From positions 1-32,604 of the forward strand of contig JACRKD010000035.1 of assembly GCA_016215345.1 (NCBI GenBank): a DNA stretch of 32,604 nucleotides, written 5' to 3'. Below the pieces are notes generated by a model. That model made no database searches. It was given only the letters and a program-made list of their open reading frames with translations, and had not been told where the DNA came from. Origin of the DNA: Candidatus Vogelbacteria bacterium (GTDB lineage: Bacteria; Patescibacteriota; Minisyncoccia; Phycocordibacterales; UBA12445). Shown here in pieces: positions 20,423 to 27,584 of this stretch. The first letter of the stretch is position 1; every line of letters starts with the position of its first letter. The position numbers and the translations under genes were made by a program.

Positions 20423-20749
20423 CAAAGCAACTCGAAGCCTAAAATAATAATGGAGTCATCGTCTTTCACCTCACCATAAAATTTTTCAAACACCCGGCGT
20501 TGTTCATCTTTAGAAAAATAACTCTCGTGCCTCCCCCCTATTAAGAGGAAGACTTACGAAGTTTGTCCTTTCCTTTTTTATAATCTTCAGCTTTCCAAAA
20601 ATTTCTCCCGTTCCGCTATTGAAAACATCTATAATATCTCCGATTCTTAAAAAATTATATTTATCACCTAGTCGATAAGTCAAAACCTTCGTGCGATTTT
20701 TTACTAAGGGAACAAGCTCTGTGGCAAAACCAATGTTTTTCTGTTCCAT
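20422..20749 (-). pseudogene. ASCH-domain-like protein, frameshifted at a C6/G6 tract
   Basis: 79-aa ORF KNRTKVLTYRLGDKYNFLRIGDIIDVF..SLPLNRGEA.. ends early; the alternate frame continues HESYFSKDEQRRVFEKFYGEVKDDDSIIILGFELL* and its TGA overlaps the next ATG. Confidence 0.7.
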
Positions 20750-20752
20750 TAT

Positions 20753-21742
20753 TTATTTTCTTTGGGTAATCTTCTTTACTACTTCGACGATTGATTTCAC
20801 TCCCATTCCGTAAAATTCTACGAGCTCGGTTGGGGTTCCGGACTGACCGAACTTGTCTTGAACTCCTATAAATTCTATCGGCACTGGGAAATTAGAAGCG
20901 AGAACTTCGGCTACAGCCGAACCCATTCCGCCCATAACCTGATGTTCCTCTACCGTTACGACTCGTCCAGCTCTCTTTGCAACTTCGATTACAGCCTCCT
21001 TATCCATGGGTTTTATTGTATGAAGATTTAAAACAAGAACTTCTATCCCCTCTTCGGCTAAACTTTTTGCAGCAACGAGAGAATTATAAACCATAGGCCC
21101 GCAGGCAATTATCGCAACAGACGGCTTCTCAGAGTCCCAAAGTAAATTCGCCTTTCCAAATTCGAATGGAGTTTCTGCTGTCGTTACGACTGGAGTTTTC
21201 TCCCTTGCAAGTCTTAGATAAATCGGACCGTCATTTTTAGCGGCGGCTTCTGTCGCTTTCTTTGCTTCAATAGAATCACAAGGAACAAGAACTCTCATCC
21301 TCGGAAGCGCCCGCATTATCGCGATATCCTCAAGAGCTTGGTGAGACCCGCCGTCAGGTCCAACAGAAACCCCAGCGTGAGATCCGACAATTTTTACATT
21401 TCTATCGTTATAGCAAATCGTCGTTCGTATCTGCTCCCAATTTCTTCCTGGGGAAAACACCGCATAAGAAGAAAGAAAAGGGACCTTCCCCATCGCCGCC
21501 ATTCCGGACGCAACCGCCGCCAAATTCTGCTCCGCAACTCCGATCTCAATAAAGCGTTTTGGAAATTCCTTTTTGAACACATCCATCTTTGTACTTTCTG
21601 TAAGATCAGCACAAAGCCCCACCACTCGCTCATCTGACCTTGCAGCCTCCAAAAGTCCATGTCCAAATCCAGCTCGAATCGGCTCTTGCTCGACGTCTTT
21701 GTCAAACAGTTTTGGATTTAATTTTTGAGAAGAGTTTATCAT
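20753..21742 (-). CDS. transketolase, C-terminal (pyrimidine-binding plus C) subunit
   Basis: RFIEIGVAEQNLAAVASGMA, GVSVGPDGGSHQALEDIAIMR, QDKFGQSGTPTELVEFYGM. Confidence 0.95.
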   Translation of the reverse strand: MINSSQKLNPKLFDKDVEQEPIRAGFGHGLLEAARSDERVVGLCADLTESTKMDVFKKEFPKRFIEIGVAEQNLAAVASGMAAMGKVPFLSSYAVFSPGRNWEQIRTTICYNDRNVKIVGSHAGVSVGPDGGSHQALEDIAIMRALPRMRVLVPCDSIEAKKATEAAAKNDGPIYLRLAREKTPVVTTAETPFEFGKANLLWDSEKPSVAIIACGPMVYNSLVAAKSLAEEGIEVLVLNLHTIKPMDKEAVIEVAKRAGRVVTVEEHQVMGGMGSAVAEVLASNFPVPIEFIGVQDKFGQSGTPTELVEFYGMGVKSIVEVVKKITQRK

Positions 21743-22621
21743 TTATTTTCCATTCATAATTTTATCACCAATCATTCTAAGCTCGTTTAGTGCCAACACA
21801 GCCTCCTCTTTATTCGGCGGCTTGCCGTGCCATTCGAACTTCTTCTCCATAAAACTCACCCCTTTCCCTGGAATTGTATGCGCAATAATTATCGTCGGCT
21901 TCTCGAAAATCGATTTCGCTCGATTAAAAGCCCCAACGATCTCTTCCATGTTATGCCCGTCGATCTCAATCACACGCCAATTAAAAGCTCGCCATTTATC
22001 CGCTAGAGGCTCAAGTGGCATAATGTCCTCTGTGAAGCCATCTATCTGAATATTATTTCTATCTATAACTGCAATTAGGTTATGAAGCTTTTCTTTTCCG
22101 GCAAGCATAGCTCCTTCCCAGGTTATTCCACACTCCTGTTCACCGTCAGAAAGAAAAGCATAAATATATTGATCGGTAGTTTGTCCCGAGCCAAGTCGAG
22201 GGGAAATCCCTTTATCCATGCGTAGCGCAAGTGCCATACCCACCGACTGCGAAAGACCGAGACCGAGTGGCCCGGAACTATTCTCGAGAGCAGGCAGAAA
22301 TTCGCGGTGGGGATGACCCTGGAGTCGAGATCCAAATTTTCGGAGGGTCTTCAGCTCTTCAATCGGGAAATAACCAGCGTGGGCCATAGTTGCGTAAAGA
22401 ACAGGATTGATGTGACCATTAGACATAACGAGTCTATCGCGCTCTGGCCAACTTGGATTTTTCGGATCATGCCTAAGAATCTCAAAATAGAAGGCAGTGA
22501 AAACGTCAGCCATACCGAGAGGCCCAGCGCTATGGCCAGAGCCAGCTTCTACCAGCATCTCTATGACAGACTTCCGAATCTCGTTCGCCTTCGTTTCTAA
22601 TTCTTTTATTGTGTTATGCAT
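21743..22621 (-). CDS. transketolase, N-terminal (TPP-binding) subunit
   Basis: GSGHSAGPLGMADVFTAFYFEILRHDP, LSDGEQECGITWEGAMLAGKEKLHNLIAVIDRNNIQIDG. Confidence 0.96.
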   Translation of the reverse strand: MHNTIKELETKANEIRKSVIEMLVEAGSGHSAGPLGMADVFTAFYFEILRHDPKNPSWPERDRLVMSNGHINPVLYATMAHAGYFPIEELKTLRKFGSRLQGHPHREFLPALENSSGPLGLGLSQSVGMALALRMDKGISPRLGSGQTTDQYIYAFLSDGEQECGITWEGAMLAGKEKLHNLIAVIDRNNIQIDGFTEDIMPLEPLADKWRAFNWRVIEIDGHNMEEIVGAFNRAKSIFEKPTIIIAHTIPGKGVSFMEKKFEWHGKPPNKEEAVLALNELRMIGDKIMNGK

Positions 22622-23336
22622 TTTTCCTGCCTGCCGACAGGCAGGTTAAATTTTCTATCCTCTTTTTTACTTCTCCTTTTTCTTTATCAAAATCCCCCGC
22701 TCCGCTTTCATCTTTTCCAAAAACAGCCGAACCGACTATCGCATTCTCAACTCCGAGGTCTGCTAACTTTTTCAAGTTTGAAGAATTTACCCCGCCGTCA
22801 ACATTAATTCTAACACCAGGGTATTTCACAAGCAAACCTTCAATCTTATTAAAAACCTCATCATCAAATGGCTCTCCGTAGGCTCCTATCTTATCAATAC
22901 TCATGAACTGGACAACGTCAATGTTGTTCATAAAATTATCCAAAACATCAATTGGAGTTTCCATTTTTAAAACTATTCCCACTTCTATTTCTTCATCTTT
23001 AACCCTGGCAATAATATCTTTTAACGTGTCTTCGTCAGTAGATTCGTAATGAACAAGGATCCTGTCAGCCCCAGTTGATAACCATTTATCTAAAATTAAC
23101 TCAGGATTTTTTACCATCAAGTGGACCTCCATTTTTAAAACATCCGTTCTCACAAAATCCGCTAGATTTATTTCACTAAAGGCGTCTTCATTTTCGTAAT
23201 ACGGCCAAGTTTCCTGTGGGGCAAAAACCCCGTCAGAGATATCGACCTGGATCCACTTAGTAGATTCATTTACTAACTCAACTTTTCCGTTGACCTCTTC
23301 AAAATCTCTTCCGATTATGGATGGTATTATGTTCAT
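22614..23336 (-). CDS. rpe: ribulose-phosphate 3-epimerase
   Basis: MNIIPSIIGRDFEEV, WIQVDISDGVFAPQETWPYYE, VHLMVKNPELIL, INVDGGVNSSNLKKLADLGVENAIVGSAVFG. Confidence 0.9.
   Translation of the reverse strand: MNIIPSIIGRDFEEVNGKVELVNESTKWIQVDISDGVFAPQETWPYYENEDAFSEINLADFVRTDVLKMEVHLMVKNPELILDKWLSTGADRILVHYESTDEDTLKDIIARVKDEEIEVGIVLKMETPIDVLDNFMNNIDVVQFMSIDKIGAYGEPFDDEVFNKIEGLLVKYPGVRINVDGGVNSSNLKKLADLGVENAIVGSAVFGKDESGAGDFDKEKGEVKKRIENLTCLSAGRKNA
22626..22645. repeat. CCTGCCTGCCGACAGGCAGG palindrome (near-copy of 27533-27552)
   Basis: 20-bp near-perfect palindrome within the rpe 3' end, next to the transketolase start. Confidence 0.85.
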
Positions 23337-23370
23337 AAAAATTAGAGATTAGGCACAGAAAACAAATTAT

Positions 23371-23482
23371 AAAAATCGTAGGCGGGGGCGGCCGTTCGAA
23401 CCCTTATTCCAGAATGACTGTTTTTTGCGAGGAACGAGCGGTCATTCTGGAATAGGTGTGAGAATGGGGCTAAGCGATTTTT
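23371..23482. repeat. ~112-bp imperfect inverted repeat between rpe and rpiB
   Basis: Outer AAAAATCG/CGATTTTT; inner TATTCCAGAATGAC/GTCATTCTGGAATA (14 bp perfect) with 22-nt loop. Confidence 0.8.
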
Positions 23483-23508
23483 AGAATTTAGTTTTTGAAG
23501 CTTAATCA

Positions 23509-23976
23509 TCACTTTGTTTTTAAATCTTCTATCTCTTTAATTCTTCGTACATGCCTTTCGTCTCCAGAAAAAGGAGTTTCTAGCCAAAGTTTAACGGCTT
23601 CCCTCGCTTGATCTTCTGCTATAAATCTAGCGCCCAACGAAAGAATATTCGCATCGTTATGTTCCCTCGAAAGCTTAACGATAGACATCGGCCCGCCGTA
23701 ATATATCGCCGCTCGAACGTTTGGATATCGATCTGCAACCATGGCTTCGCCTTCTCCAGATCCACCCAAAACTATCCCTAAAGAATTTTGTGGATCTTTA
23801 GAAACTGCTTCTGCGGCTCTGGAGATAAATTCCGGATAATCATCCTTTTCGTCGTAAGTATAAGCACCCATGTCTTCTACTGCATAACCACGCTCCTGAA
23901 GATAATTTATAAGCTTCCCCTTGAGTTCAAAGCCAGCATGGTCTGAAGCGATATAAATTTTCCTTTTGTTTAACAT
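23509..23976 (-). CDS. rpiB: ribose 5-phosphate isomerase B
   Basis: IYIASDHAGFELKGKLINYLQERGY, GIVLGGSGEGEAMVADRYPNVRAA, SREHNDANILSLGARFI. Confidence 0.95.
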   Translation of the reverse strand: MLNKRKIYIASDHAGFELKGKLINYLQERGYAVEDMGAYTYDEKDDYPEFISRAAEAVSKDPQNSLGIVLGGSGEGEAMVADRYPNVRAAIYYGGPMSIVKLSREHNDANILSLGARFIAEDQAREAVKLWLETPFSGDERHVRRIKEIEDLKTK

Positions 23977-25379
23977 TACTGCAATAACTCCATAAAAATA
24001 TCCCGTAGAACTTTCGGATTGGCAGAACCCCCAGACTTCTTCATCCCCTGACCGATGAGAAACTGGAGCGAAGCCTTTTTCCCGCCCCGATAATCAGCCG
24101 CAACGGTTGGATTTTCGGAAACGATCTCCTGACAAATTGTCTTGAGCTCAGTGACATCGCTCTTTTGAAATAGCCCCCTGTCTTCGGCAATCTTTTTCGG
24201 ACTCCCCCCGTCATTAACGATAACAGCGAGAATATCTTTCGCTCCGCGAGAAGAAACCTCTCCGCTATCCGTCATCCTTAAAAGCGCAACAAAATCTTCT
24301 ACATTCAAACTTTTTTCCTGATCGTCTTTCATCAAGCTCATCAAATCGGAAGTTATATAGTTAGAGGCGAGTTTAACCAATTCAATCTTACCGCTGAGCT
24401 TTTCGGTAACCTTTTCAAAAAAATTTCCAATAGTAACACTCTCCACAAATATCTCGGCCGCTTCAGAAGTAATTCCAAAACGAAGAAGCCTTTCTCGCCT
24501 CTCCCAAGGGAGCTCGGGCAGTGTCGCCTTCAAATTTTGAAACTCCGGAACCAAGTTTAATTTAAGCTTCGGAAGATCCGGCTCTGGAAAATACCTGTAG
24601 TCATGACTATTCTCTTTCGCTCTTTGCGAAAAAGTCTTTTGCGAATTTTCGTCCCACCCTCTGGTTTCTTGAATAATCTCTCCGCCACCTTCTAGAACTT
24701 CGATATGTCTCTTAACTTCATAATCTATCGCGTGCTCAACCGCCTTAAAGGAGTTCAAGTTTTTAACCTCCACCTTAGTTCCGAACTGCTCTGTTTTGCT
24801 TACAGAAATATTAGCTTCCACTCTCATCTGTCCCCTTTCCATATTCGCCCCCGACACGCCGAGATATCTCAAAAGAAGTTGGAGCTCGCGAGCAAAATCT
24901 CCAGCCTGTCTAGCGTTATGTATTACCGGCTCCGTCACAAGCTCCATTAAAGGAAGCCCTGCGCGATTATAGTCTAAATATGTATCCTTCTTGCCATCAA
25001 AATGGTAAGACTTGGCTGTATCTTCCTCAAGATGAACTCTCGTAACATCTATGCCATTTAATTTCCCGCCGGAGACCAGAGGATACTTGAACTGGCTGAT
25101 CTGGAAACCCTTGGGGATATCCGGATAAAAATAATTTTTTCGATCAAACTCCGAAAACCCCATCGCAAGGTCGCCTCCAAGCGCAAGACCAACTCGTAAA
25201 ACATGTTTAACCGCCTCTTTATTTATAGTCGGCAAAGTCCCCGGATGAGCCATGCAAATCGGGCAAACATTCACATTCGGTCTTTTTTCATCCGGATAAT
25301 TCAAAGAGGGACAAAACATCTTTGTCTTTGTAGCAAGCTCGGCATGTATCTCAAGGCCTATAGTGGTCTTATATTCCAT
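23976..25379 (-). CDS. gatB: Asp-tRNA(Asn)/Glu-tRNA(Gln) amidotransferase subunit B
   Basis: TTIGLEIHAELATKTKMFCPSLNY, YFYPDIPKGFQISQF, RVHLEEDTAKS, FPEPDLP. Confidence 0.98.
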   Translation of the reverse strand: MEYKTTIGLEIHAELATKTKMFCPSLNYPDEKRPNVNVCPICMAHPGTLPTINKEAVKHVLRVGLALGGDLAMGFSEFDRKNYFYPDIPKGFQISQFKYPLVSGGKLNGIDVTRVHLEEDTAKSYHFDGKKDTYLDYNRAGLPLMELVTEPVIHNARQAGDFARELQLLLRYLGVSGANMERGQMRVEANISVSKTEQFGTKVEVKNLNSFKAVEHAIDYEVKRHIEVLEGGGEIIQETRGWDENSQKTFSQRAKENSHDYRYFPEPDLPKLKLNLVPEFQNLKATLPELPWERRERLLRFGITSEAAEIFVESVTIGNFFEKVTEKLSGKIELVKLASNYITSDLMSLMKDDQEKSLNVEDFVALLRMTDSGEVSSRGAKDILAVIVNDGGSPKKIAEDRGLFQKSDVTELKTICQEIVSENPTVAADYRGGKKASLQFLIGQGMKKSGGSANPKVLRDIFMELLQ

Positions 25380-25412
25380 ACCGATTAGTATATAGTATTT
25401 GATATTTTGTAT

Positions 25413-26435
25413 CTACTCCGCCACATAAACCACCTCTTCTTCGAGCTCCACCCCAAATTTATCTTTCACTAGTTTTTTTAATTTATCAGCGAGAGTTTTT
25501 ACGTCTTCGAACGTTGCGGATCCAGTATTTATCAAATAGTTGCCGTGGAAATCAGCGATCGCGATTCCGCCCTCTCTCATACCCCTTGCGCCGACTTGAT
25601 TCAGAAAATGCCAGGCTGGAACTTTTCCAAAATAATCCCTATCGGTTGGCAGGAATTTCAAACTCTCCCTCGGCATCTCATTTATCAAAACATTCTTAAA
25701 GAAACTTCCCGGTGTTTTAAGCCCTGGCGGATATTTCTTATCCCGAATCTCAATAATCTCCCGCGACTTTTTCTCTAGGGCTTTTTTATCTCCTTTATCT
25801 AGTTTAAAAACAGCCCTCAAAACATAAAGAGAAGGATTAGAAGTTACTTTTGTCGCGAATCCCCCCCTCTTACCGTGAGCAGAAAAAGCAACTGCTGATC
25901 CTTCTCTTTCTGATGGGTGTGAAAAGATAGAGCCTCTGTATACAAACTTACATTCTTTTTTCGTCAGCCACTTTTTCTTCTGTCCGTCAAAAACCAAAAC
26001 CTTCTCTAGTTTATCTGGAATAGCCTGGCCGTACGCACCGGCGTTGCCGACAATAGCTCCCCCGACAGTTCCAGGAATTCCAGAGAGTGTCTCCATTCCA
26101 CCCAAACTATTTTTCACCGCGGAATTTACCAGATCCATCAGAACGACACTCGCATCGCAAGTTATTTTATTACCCCTAACCTCAATCAGCTTTCCCGTCT
26201 TGGGTGGGCAAAGTTTTATCAAAGTAATATAGAGAAGCCCATCACCAAAAACCAGATTGCTACCACCGGCGATTACATAGTGTGGGGCTTTCTTTTTTTT
26301 TGCTAACTCAATGGCCTCAGGCAATTCCTCCACAGATTTAATCTCTATAAAATATCTAGCCACTCCTCCAATACCAAAAGTTGTATGGGGTTTTATCTCC
26401 ACATTTTCTTTGAGCTTAACGGGGTGTCCATTCAT
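25413..26435 (-). CDS. murB: UDP-N-acetylenolpyruvoylglucosamine reductase
   Basis: KPHTTFGIGGVARYF, LSGIPGTVGGAIVGNAGAYG, FVYRGSIF, PPGLKTPGSFFKN; start at MNGHPVKL, since the upstream track residues are the palindromic repeat. Confidence 0.95.
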   Translation of the reverse strand: MNGHPVKLKENVEIKPHTTFGIGGVARYFIEIKSVEELPEAIELAKKKKAPHYVIAGGSNLVFGDGLLYITLIKLCPPKTGKLIEVRGNKITCDASVVLMDLVNSAVKNSLGGMETLSGIPGTVGGAIVGNAGAYGQAIPDKLEKVLVFDGQKKKWLTKKECKFVYRGSIFSHPSEREGSAVAFSAHGKRGGFATKVTSNPSLYVLRAVFKLDKGDKKALEKKSREIIEIRDKKYPPGLKTPGSFFKNVLINEMPRESLKFLPTDRDYFGKVPAWHFLNQVGARGMREGGIAIADFHGNYLINTGSATFEDVKTLADKLKKLVKDKFGVELEEEVVYVAE

Positions 26436-26441
26436 TCTCCA

Positions 26442-26447
26442 ATTATA
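26442..26447 (-). promoter_or_regulatory. TATAAT -10-like box just upstream of murB
   Basis: Minus strand GGTATAATTGGAGAATG; only 6 nt to the ATG. Confidence 0.4.
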
Positions 26448-26476
26448 CCATCCGCATACACAAAAACACCAAAAAC

Positions 26477-26518
26477 TGACTTTACAAAAATAGGCGGTCG
26501 CCTGTAACTGTAAAGTCA
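26477..26518 (-). repeat. 42-bp palindromic element, copy B (terminal inverted repeat candidate)
   Basis: TGACTTTACAAAAATAGGCGGTCGCCTGTAACTGTAAAGTCA. Confidence 0.95.
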
Positions 26519-26541
26519 AGAAAAAAATAGCTCAAACTAAA

Positions 26542-27099
26542 CTATAGACGAAACACAGACCTTAGGGCATCATCATTTGTAATCTGCGCAACGACGGCAT
26601 AGTGAACGTATTGCCCAACTTCAAAAATCTCGCCAATAAAATCAATTTCTTTCTGACATTCGTACGGAAAGACCCATACACTATTATTAAATCTCACAAA
26701 CTCTAAATCTTTAAGCTTACAGACCAGCGCGTTCCTAGCTGCCTTTTTAGATTCGGGGATATCAAAGAAGACCAACCTCCACCTACCGTCCCAGATAGTA
26801 GGACGACCAACCTTCATCCCATCAAAATTATATTTTAATAACTGTTTTCTACCGTTTTCTGTAATTACAATTTCAACCTCATCATCTTTTTCTACAAAAG
26901 AAATTAAATCTTTCCTTCGTAAATAATAAAATTTTTGCAACAAAAATTCTTTCTTGAGTTTTTTGTTTTGTAATTCGTGCCTAATACTAGAAATAATCTT
27001 TTTTGCGACATAAGGAGAAGTAAGCGCAAGGGTTATCGCGCCACCCAACGCAAGTACGTAAAGTATCTCTTTTAAGATATTTTTATTCCGTTCCACCAT
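26542..27099 (-). CDS. PaaX-like/Cas2-like domain protein with N-terminal hydrophobic segment and winged-helix-like region
   Basis: WDGRWRLVFFDIPESKKAARNALVCKLKDLEFVRFNNSVWVFPYECQKEIDFI ... YVHYAVVAQI resembles the Cas2-like domain of PaaX-family proteins; VITENGRKQLLKY winged-helix-like. Confidence 0.75.
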   Translation of the reverse strand: MVERNKNILKEILYVLALGGAITLALTSPYVAKKIISSIRHELQNKKLKKEFLLQKFYYLRRKDLISFVEKDDEVEIVITENGRKQLLKYNFDGMKVGRPTIWDGRWRLVFFDIPESKKAARNALVCKLKDLEFVRFNNSVWVFPYECQKEIDFIGEIFEVGQYVHYAVVAQITNDDALRSVFRL

Positions 27100-27140
27100 G
27101 ACTTTACATTATGAGGCGACCGCCTACTTTTGTAAAGTTA
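27099..27140 (+). repeat. 42-bp palindromic element, copy C (inverted relative to copy B)
   Basis: TGACTTTACATTATGAGGCGACCGCCTACTTTTGTAAAGTTA. Confidence 0.95.
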
Positions 27141-27181
27141 TTGTATCCGTTATTATCATAATTGTAATTAATACAAAAATT

Positions 27182-27207
27182 AAAAAACCGCCATCATTGG
27201 GCGGATC
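27182..27207 (-). terminator. rho-independent terminator
   Basis: Minus strand CCGCC-CAATGAT-GGCGG-TTTTTTA. Confidence 0.85.
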
Positions 27208-27216
27208 CAAAAGCTT

Positions 27217-27436
27217 CTACTCGAATACTGGGGAAAACTGTCCCCGAAACCACTTAATAAAAAGGCGCCACTTGAAGCAACCATAAGACCAAAAAGATCG
27301 TCGATGGGAATCGATGTAATCCTCCCTAATGAACGCGCCAACTACGAATATTCCATAAGCCCACATTAGCGCCACCATAATGGCGATAGGGATCATTAGA
27401 AAATAACAGATACCAATCGCGATGTCATAAAAACAT
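27217..27436 (-). pseudogene. small membrane protein gene, frameshifted in a T5 tract at codon 2-3
   Basis: RBS AGGAGG + ATG, then T5; the open frame reads FYDIAIGICYFLMIPIAIMVALMWAYGIFVVGAFIREDYIDSHRRSFWSYGCFKWRLFIKWFRGQFSPVFE*; terminator follows. Confidence 0.55.
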
Positions 27437-27508
27437 TAAGACCTCCTCTTGTCGCAAATCAAAAAACGTCCGCTGTAAGACTAGTATAAAATTAGAATAT
27501 ATTCAAGA

Positions 27509-27584
27509 AAAGATAAACGAGATACGACCTTTCCTGCCTGCCGGCAGGCAGGTTATGTTTAAGGTCGGACATTGTTTATCTTTT
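27509..27584 (-). repeat. large nested hairpin containing the CCTGCCTGCCGGCAGGCAGG palindrome, downstream of typA
   Basis: AAAAGATAAAC/GTTTATCTTTT outer, CGACCTT/AAGGTCG middle, 20-bp perfect palindrome in the centre. Confidence 0.85.

Noticed and set aside
23385-23405. tRNA T-loop-like string GGGTTCGAAC on the minus strand
   Set aside because: No D-arm or anticodon arm around it; it is part of the intergenic inverted repeat.
26436-26519. N-terminal extension of MurB (MTLQLQATAYFCKVSFW...) and the similar ORF start at 27098 (MTLHYEATAYFCKV...)
   Set aside because: Both are translations of the 42-bp palindromic repeat; the shared peptide reflects DNA repeat identity, not a conserved protein domain.
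26542-27099. CRISPR-Cas locus suggested by the Cas2-like domain
   Set aside because: No repeat-spacer array, cas1 or effector gene in the window; PaaX-like architecture fits better than an adaptation Cas2.
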